DNA from: Virgisporangium ochraceum
GTDB taxonomy: Bacteria > Actinomycetota > Actinomycetes > Mycobacteriales > Micromonosporaceae
NCBI RefSeq assembly: GCF_016863655.1
Contig: NZ_BOPH01000018.1
Span: forward strand, 124,001 to 188,000
DNA: 64,000 nt
Direction: 5' to 3'
Made by a program: the position numbers and the translations under genes. The notes under the pieces are model-generated. The model searched no databases. It had not been told where the DNA came from and worked only from the letters and a program-made list of their open reading frames with translations. Position 1 is the first letter of the stretch; every line of letters begins with the position of its first letter. Positions 59,424 through 64,000 of the stretch are shown here, piece by piece.

Positions 59424-60224
59424 TTGGCTCAGCCAATCACCGGCGTCGCTGCTTCAGCGACGCCGGTTTCGTCTGTAGAGGATGGCGAGCTCGCCGCATG
59501 GCTGGCGGGTCGCGCCGGGGTCGAGCTTCTGAAGCTCCGTGACGCGCTGGGCTTCGCCGATCCGAAGGCGTTGAAGGACGCGGGTGACCGGCAGTCGCAC
59601 GAGCTCCTGGTGGCCGAGCTGGCCCGCCTGCGTCCGAACGACGCGGTGCTCTCGGAGGAGGGGCGCGACAACCCGGCCCGGCTGAGCGCCGACCGGGTGT
59701 GGATCGTCGACCCGCTCGACGGCACCCGCGAGTTCGGCGAGGACGGCCGCGCCGACTGGGCGGTGCACGTCGCGCTGTGGTCGGGCGGCGACCTGGTGGC
59801 CGGGGCCGTGTCGCTCCCGGCGGCGGGCACCGTGTACAGCACGGCGGGTCCGGTGCCGGCGGCGCTGGAGCTCGGCGACCCGGTGCGCATCGCGGCGAGC
59901 CGCACCCGCCCGCCGGCGTTCTTCGCCGGGCTGTGCGAGCACCTGGGCGCGGTCGCGGTGCCGATGGGGTCGGCCGGCGCGAAGATCATCGCGGTGGTGT
60001 CGGGCGTGGCGGACGCGTACGTGCACGCCGGCGGCCAGTACGAGTGGGACTCGGCGGCACCCGTCGCGGTGGCCCGCGCGGCCGGGCTCCACACGTCCCG
60101 GATCGACGGCAGCCCGTTGACCTACAACCGTGCCGACCCGACGCTGCCCGACCTGGTGGTGTGCCGGCCGGAGCTGGCGGCGCCGATCCTCGGCTACCTG
60201 CAGGCGGCCTCGACCGACTCGTAG
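59424..60224 (+). CDS. Inositol monophosphatase-family phosphatase (CysQ-like)
   Basis: A 266-residue Mg2+-dependent, Li+-sensitive-type phosphatase. Metal-binding motifs are LSEEGRDN, VDPLDGTREF and, near the C-terminus, YEWDSAAPVAVARAAG. The length and spacing suit the CysQ group (3'-phosphoadenosine 5'-phosphate hydrolysis), but inositol-1-phosphatases are similar. TTG start with GAGGGGA upstream, 12 bases after the glycosylphosphotransferase, so the two are probably cotranscribed. A role in recycling PAP from sulfotransfer is possible, though no sulfotransferase is seen. Confidence 0.87.
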   Translation: MAQPITGVAASATPVSSVEDGELAAWLAGRAGVELLKLRDALGFADPKALKDAGDRQSHELLVAELARLRPNDAVLSEEGRDNPARLSADRVWIVDPLDGTREFGEDGRADWAVHVALWSGGDLVAGAVSLPAAGTVYSTAGPVPAALELGDPVRIAASRTRPPAFFAGLCEHLGAVAVPMGSAGAKIIAVVSGVADAYVHAGGQYEWDSAAPVAVARAAGLHTSRIDGSPLTYNRADPTLPDLVVCRPELAAPILGYLQAASTDS

Positions 60225-60520
60225 GTGTGCACGGCGTCGCGCACGCCCACCACGGTGAGCAGGTTCAGGAGGAACGCGTTCGGCCGGGCCAGCCGGAGGA
60301 AGCCGCCCGCGGCTTCGCACGACCGGCTGGCCACCACCAGCGTCGACAGGCCGATCGAGTCGCAGAACGTGAGCCGGCCGAGGTCGACCACGATCCGGGT
60401 GCGGCCGGCGCCGATCAGGCCTTCGAGTGCCGCCTGTAATCGGGGCGCGGTCTCCATGTCGAGCTGGCCGCTGGGCTGTACGAGCTGGCAGGTGGGTCGA
60501 TCCTCGACCTGGACGTCCAT
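60194..60520 (-). CDS. STAS-domain anti-sigma factor antagonist
   Basis: A 108-residue single STAS domain (SpoIIAA/RsbV type). The core QPSGQLDMETAPRLQAALEG, VVDLGRLTFCDSIGLSTLV and the conserved phosphorylatable Ser55 in CDSIG are present. Dephosphorylated antagonists free a sigma factor from its anti-sigma kinase. No kinase or sigma gene is adjacent, so the partner is elsewhere. The end overlaps the phosphatase gene by 31 bases on the other strand. Confidence 0.92.
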   Translation of the reverse strand: MDVQVEDRPTCQLVQPSGQLDMETAPRLQAALEGLIGAGRTRIVVDLGRLTFCDSIGLSTLVVASRSCEAAGGFLRLARPNAFLLNLLTVVGVRDAVHTYESVEAACR

Positions 60521-60576
60521 GCTGACCCTCCGTGACGAACTAGCCCTCTAGATTAGGGCCAGCGCGACCCTGCGTC

Positions 60577-61344
60577 ATGTCGATGTTGCGCGGACGTGCG
60601 ACCCTACGCGGCGTGCCCTCCGACTTTCTCGACCGGCTGTTCTCGACCCAGCCCGAACCCGACCGCCTGGAACTGGTAGTTCTCGGCGCGGCGCTGCTCG
60701 CTCTCGGTGTGGTCGTGTACCGGCCCACCTGGCGGTGGAGCCGGAACGTGATCACGATCGCGCACGAGGGCGGCCACGCCGTTGTCGCGCTTCTGAGCGG
60801 ACGCCGGCTGCAGGGCATCCGGCTGCACTCCGACACGTCGGGGCTGACCGTGTCGGCGGGCCGGCCCACCGGTCCCGGCATGATCATGACCCTGCTCGCC
60901 GGCTACCCGGCGGCACCGATCGTCGGTCTGATCGGTGCCGTGATGCTCACCGCCGGCCGCATCACGCTCATGCTGACGTTCGCGCTGGTGATGCTCCCGC
61001 TGATGCTGGTGATGATCCGCAACCTGTTCGGCGTGCTGTCGGTGGTGACGGTCTGGGCCGCGGTGTTCCTGGTCGTCTGGTACGCGTCGGACCTGTGGCA
61101 GTGGGTCTTCGCGTACACGCTGGTCTGGTTCCTGCTGATCGGTGGCGTGCGCCCGGTGTTCGAGCTGCACCGGCAGCGGGCCCGTGGCCGCATGCCGTAC
61201 TCCGACGCCGACCAGATCGGGCGGCTGACCCGGATCCCGCCGCTCGCGTGGGTGGGCGTATTCCTCACCGTGGCGGTCGTGGCTCTGGTGGCAGGTGGGT
61301 GGCTATTGGCGCGGTGGTTGCTTCCCGGGGTCGACGCAATCTGA
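60577..61344 (+). CDS. M50B-like putative membrane metalloprotease
   Basis: A 255-residue integral membrane protein with about six helices. The zinc-binding HExxH is seen as AHEGGHAVVALLSGRRLQGI (His-Glu-Gly-Gly-His) at the end of helix 2, followed by SGLTVSAGRP. This is the pattern of the M50B/peptidase M50 group common in actinobacteria; site-2-protease activity is not proven for it. ATG at 60577 is used; a GTG at 60613 gives a shorter N-terminus. Divergent from the STAS gene with a 56-base gap. Confidence 0.82.
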   Translation: MSMLRGRATLRGVPSDFLDRLFSTQPEPDRLELVVLGAALLALGVVVYRPTWRWSRNVITIAHEGGHAVVALLSGRRLQGIRLHSDTSGLTVSAGRPTGPGMIMTLLAGYPAAPIVGLIGAVMLTAGRITLMLTFALVMLPLMLVMIRNLFGVLSVVTVWAAVFLVVWYASDLWQWVFAYTLVWFLLIGGVRPVFELHRQRARGRMPYSDADQIGRLTRIPPLAWVGVFLTVAVVALVAGGWLLARWLLPGVDAI

Positions 61345-61638
61345 GACCGCGATATCGGAGTTCGCGTGGAGCGCTCTCTCGACCTTTGATCAACATTAAC
61401 TTCATGTAGTTGAATCGTGACCCAAATCGATGCAGCGCAGATGATCCATTTGGGCCTTAGCGGACGTTTTCGCTGGTCAGGGCGATCAACTAAAGAAAGT
61501 TGAGATCTTTTCGTTACCTAACTCGCATCATACGACCGGCTGAGGCACGTACACCTGGTTAGCGATACGTTAAATCGCGCTCGGGTCCTGTCCCGGGTTT
61601 GTGTTACTGCCTAACGAAGATAGTGGTGAATCGCCGGC
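61345..61638. other. AT-rich intergenic region before the binding-protein/vWA gene
   Basis: A 294-base stretch of low GC. It contains inverted repeats CCCAAAT/ATTTGGG (61421-61427, 61448-61454; 20-base spacer) and CAACT/AGTTG (61487-61491, 61498-61502). It probably is the promoter and leader of the downstream gene; no ORF is supported. Confidence 0.55.
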
Positions 61639-63375
61639 ATGGGTCGCCATCGACGCCCATCTAGCACGCGCACCGGACTGCAGACCGCTGGGGTCGCTGT
61701 CGCGGTGATCGCGCTGCTGGCCGGCGCCCTCTTCGGTTACCGACAGTTCATGGCCGATGACTCCACGGCGGCCGGCTGCGACAACCCGCTCCGGTTGAGC
61801 CTCGCGGTGTCGCCCGAGCTGGTCCCGGTCGCACAGGCGACCGCGACCGACTGGGTGCGCAGCGGCGTCAGCGTCGCCAACCGGTGCATCGCGGTCGACG
61901 TGGCCAGCGCCGAGTCGGCCGACGTCGCCGCCGCCATCGCCAGCCGGTCGGAGCTGAACCTGGCGGGCGTCACGGGTGCGCAGCAGGTCAAGGTCCCGAA
62001 CCTGTGGATCCCCGACTCGTCCACGTGGCTGCGGCGGCTGCGCACGCTCGGTCCGAACCTGGTGCCCGCCGACGCGCCGTCGATCGCGTCGAGCCCGGTG
62101 GTGGTCGCCGCGCCGCAGCCGGTGGCGACCGCCGCGTTCGGCTGGCCGCAGACCAAGCTCACCTGGAAGCAGCTTCTCGGCAAGATGACCACGGGCACCG
62201 GCCTGCGCGCCGGCATCGTCGAGCCCACGCGTGACGCCGCCGGCCTCGCCGGGCTGGTGTCGCTCGCCGTGGCCGCCAGCGACGGCGGGGCCAACGCGCA
62301 GCAGAACACCGCCGCGGCGATGCGCGGACTGGTCGCGGGCCGCTCCGCGGTGCGCGACGACCTGCTGCAGCGGTTCCCGCGGGCCAACGACCAGGCCGCG
62401 CTCGCGTCGGCGATCTCCGCGGCGCCGCTCTCGGAGCAGACGGTCAACGCGTACAACGCGAAGACGCCCGTCGTGCCGCTGGCCGCGCTGTACCCGGAGC
62501 CGGCATCGGCCGCCCTCGACTACCCGTTCACGATCGTTCCCGGTGGCGACGCCGACCGCACCACCGCCGCCGAGCGGCTGCGGGCCGCGTTCACCGGCGA
62601 CAAGTACCGCGACCGGCTGGCCGCCGCCGGTCTCCGCGCCGCCGACGGCACCACCGGCAAGGGCTTCCCCAGCGCGCCCGGCGCCCCGGCAGCGGGCGGG
62701 CAGGGCGGCGCCGCCGGAGCCGACCTCAACGTCGTCGACCGCATCCTCAGCACGTGGACGGCGATGACCGCGCCGGCGCGCACGCTGTCGGTGTTCGACG
62801 TCTCCGGGTCGATGAACCGCCCGGTTCCCACGGCCGGCAACGCCCCCCGCATGGCGGTGCTGCTGGAGGCCGCCAAGCGCGGGCTCTCGCTGTTCGACGA
62901 CACCTGGGCCACCGGCCTGTGGGTGTTCTCCACGGAGCTCGACGGGCCGGGCACCGCCGACTACAAGGAACTCGTGCCGATCGGGCCGCTGACCTCGAAC
63001 CGGCAGACCGTGCTGAACGCGCTGAACGGCATCAAGGCCACCGAGCGGGGCGACACCGGTCTGTACGACACGATCCTGGCCGGCTACAAGCGGCTCAAGG
63101 ACGGCTGGGAACCCGGCATGGTCAACACGTTGATCGTGATGACCGACGGCGAGAACGACGACAAGAACGGCCTGAACCGCGACCAGCTCCTCCAGGAGCT
63201 GGGCAAGATCAAGGATCCGGCCAAGCCGGTGCGCGTCCTGATCATCGCCTTCGGCCCCGACGTCGCCCCCGACGGCCTGAAGCCGATCACCAACCTGACG
63301 AGCGGGGGCGTGTTCGCCGCTCCGGACCCGGCAAAGATCGGCGACATCTTCCTCCAGGCGATCACTACGCGGTAA
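61639..63375 (+). CDS. Membrane-anchored substrate-binding/von Willebrand factor A fusion
   Basis: A 578-residue protein. One signal-anchor helix (residues about 17-37) is followed by a solute-binding-protein-like domain (40-350; LRLSLAVSPELVPVAQATAT, ASSPVVVAAPQPVATAAFGW and LDYPFTIVPG). A Gly/Ala linker leads to a C-terminal vWA domain with an intact metal site Asp387-x-Ser-x-Ser (FDVSGSMNRP), later GDTGLYDTILAGYKRL and LIVMTDGEND. This SBP-vWA layout occurs in several actinobacteria, with no defined role; extracellular adhesion or metal-dependent protein contact is plausible. Close to, but not in an operon with, the glycosylphosphotransferase. Confidence 0.88.
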   Translation: MGRHRRPSSTRTGLQTAGVAVAVIALLAGALFGYRQFMADDSTAAGCDNPLRLSLAVSPELVPVAQATATDWVRSGVSVANRCIAVDVASAESADVAAAIASRSELNLAGVTGAQQVKVPNLWIPDSSTWLRRLRTLGPNLVPADAPSIASSPVVVAAPQPVATAAFGWPQTKLTWKQLLGKMTTGTGLRAGIVEPTRDAAGLAGLVSLAVAASDGGANAQQNTAAAMRGLVAGRSAVRDDLLQRFPRANDQAALASAISAAPLSEQTVNAYNAKTPVVPLAALYPEPASAALDYPFTIVPGGDADRTTAAERLRAAFTGDKYRDRLAAAGLRAADGTTGKGFPSAPGAPAAGGQGGAAGADLNVVDRILSTWTAMTAPARTLSVFDVSGSMNRPVPTAGNAPRMAVLLEAAKRGLSLFDDTWATGLWVFSTELDGPGTADYKELVPIGPLTSNRQTVLNALNGIKATERGDTGLYDTILAGYKRLKDGWEPGMVNTLIVMTDGENDDKNGLNRDQLLQELGKIKDPAKPVRVLIIAFGPDVAPDGLKPITNLTSGGVFAAPDPAKIGDIFLQAITTR

Positions 63376-63411
63376 GGCTTTGGGGCGCGGTTAGGGCTTT
63401 GGGGCGCGGTT
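63375..63411. repeat. 19-base tandem repeat after the vWA gene
   Basis: AGGCTTTGGGGCGCGGTT (63375-63392) and AGGGCTTTGGGGCGCGGTT (63393-63411) are near identical; the following GGGGCTTTGGGG of the palindrome is a partial third unit. It starts at the last base of the stop codon. Confidence 0.75.
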
Positions 63412-63492
63412 GGGGCTTTGGGGCTCCGCAACGTGCTCCGGGAAGTCTCCACAGCGTTTATCCCTCCGCACGTTGCGGAGCCCCAAAGCCCC
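63412..63492. repeat. Long inverted repeat, family B
   Basis: Perfect 24-base arms (63412-63435 and 63469-63492; core CTTTGGGGCTCCGCAACGTG) with a 33-base spacer. The arm and spacer lengths match family A although the sequence differs. It lies between the convergent vWA and nuclease genes. Confidence 0.85.
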
Positions 63493-63550
63493 CGGGCTCG
63501 GCTCTCGCCGGCTCCGGGGGCTTGGAGGTGGTTGGACCTTCGCGTTGGTG

Positions 63551-64000
63551 CTACAGGCGGAGGCGGACGATCTGGGGGTCGTGGTCGCTGGCCTGGTCGG
63601 CGTACTCGGCGTTGGTGTGGACCACGTCGTAGTCGAAGCCGCGCAGCAGCAGCGGCAACGAGATCATGATGTGGTCGAGCACCTGCGAGTTGCCGTCGAA
63701 CACGTACGTGTAGCGCTCGGCCGGCGGCAGCAGCCTCGGCAGGTCCCACATGAACAGGTCGCGGGTGAGGATGTCGACCGTCTCGGAGAACTCGAAGTCG
63801 TTGATGTCGCCGAGCACGATCACGTTCGCCAGCGGGTTGATGCCACGGAGGTCGTCGATGAAGTTCTTCACGACGGTCGCCTGGGCGTGCCGCTGCACCT
63901 CGGTCGACCGCGTCGGAGGCTGGAACCGCCCGAACAGCGGCTGGTCGCCGCCCTTCGAGTTGAAGTGGTTCGCGACCACGAACAGCGGCTTGCCGTGGTA
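63551..64000 (-). CDS. Endonuclease/exonuclease/phosphatase family nuclease, C-terminal part
   Basis: The last 149 codons of a gene that starts beyond the window. The EEP-fold catalytic pieces are clear: VVANHFNSKGGDQPLFGRFQ, ANVIVLGDINDFEFSE, YTYVFDGNSQVLDHIMIS and the final SDHDPQIVRLRL with the catalytic Asp-His. The NHFNSKG and GDINDFEFSE wording is typical of large secreted nucleases (ExeM/NucH-like) rather than ExoIII. The signal peptide and N-terminal domains cannot be seen. Confidence 0.9.
   Translation of the reverse strand, partial: YHGKPLFVVANHFNSKGGDQPLFGRFQPPTRSTEVQRHAQATVVKNFIDDLRGINPLANVIVLGDINDFEFSETVDILTRDLFMWDLPRLLPPAERYTYVFDGNSQVLDHIMISLPLLLRGFDYDVVHTNAEYADQASDHDPQIVRLRL

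Overview
The window is high-GC, gene-dense DNA from an actinomycete (Actinomycetota). Supporting evidence: a CarD with Trp at position 85, an orphan DUF397 gene, DUF6082, DUF3159 and DUF2510/RDD proteins, many GTG/TTG starts, GTGA/ATGA-coupled operons and a secreted trypsin-like protease. The lineage looks like a filamentous actinomycete (Micromonosporales/Cryptosporangiales type), but the exact family is a guess.

Layout. 1-1.2 kb: end of an acyl-CoA dehydrogenase coupled to a type III polyketide synthase. 2.7-5.3 kb: carD, ispD, an antisense TVP38/DedA-like membrane gene, ispF. 5.4-12.7 kb: a conserved hypothetical, a membrane-anchored PQQ-type propeller, an aminotransferase coupled to two RDD membrane proteins, 4-hydroxyphenylpyruvate dioxygenase and a divergent Lrp/AsnC regulator. 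12.7-18.2 kb: a WYL regulator with operator and VOC/DUF3224 pair, then a TetR regulator (with an extra C-terminal HTH) divergent from a two-gene ABC exporter, with twin operators between them.

18.3-38.7 kb is a surface-polysaccharide locus. A ten-gene, mostly overlapping + strand operon (20962-31584) carries capE/capF/capG-like genes for UDP-N-acetyl-L-fucosamine, four glycosyltransferases, two methyltransferases and a flippase. A minus-strand pglE-pglC-pglD operon plus a separate pglF-type dehydratase gives a UDP-diacetylbacillosamine route and its initiating phosphosugar transferase. A Wzz/BY-kinase and a low-molecular-weight tyrosine phosphatase supply chain-length control. A second initiating transferase (57.9 kb) sits before a CysQ-like phosphatase. 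No convincing Wzy polymerase is present.

38.6-64 kb: NUDIX, DUF397/DUF6082, a second propeller, fumC, cysS-rlmB, tRNA-Thr(TGT), a divergent EF-Tu, GNAT, DUF3159, TerD, an orphan MsiK-like ATPase, an Hsp70-TM-propeller fusion, small secreted proteins, an SDR, a serine protease, the second glycosylphosphotransferase, STAS and M50-like genes, a binding-protein/vWA fusion and the end of an extracellular nuclease. Long near-perfect palindromes of three sequence families lie mostly between convergent genes. In many actinobacteria carD-ispD-ispF-cysS-rlmB is one block; here about 38 kb separates ispF from cysS and the polysaccharide locus lies in that gap. No transposase, integrase, phage gene or CRISPR array was seen.
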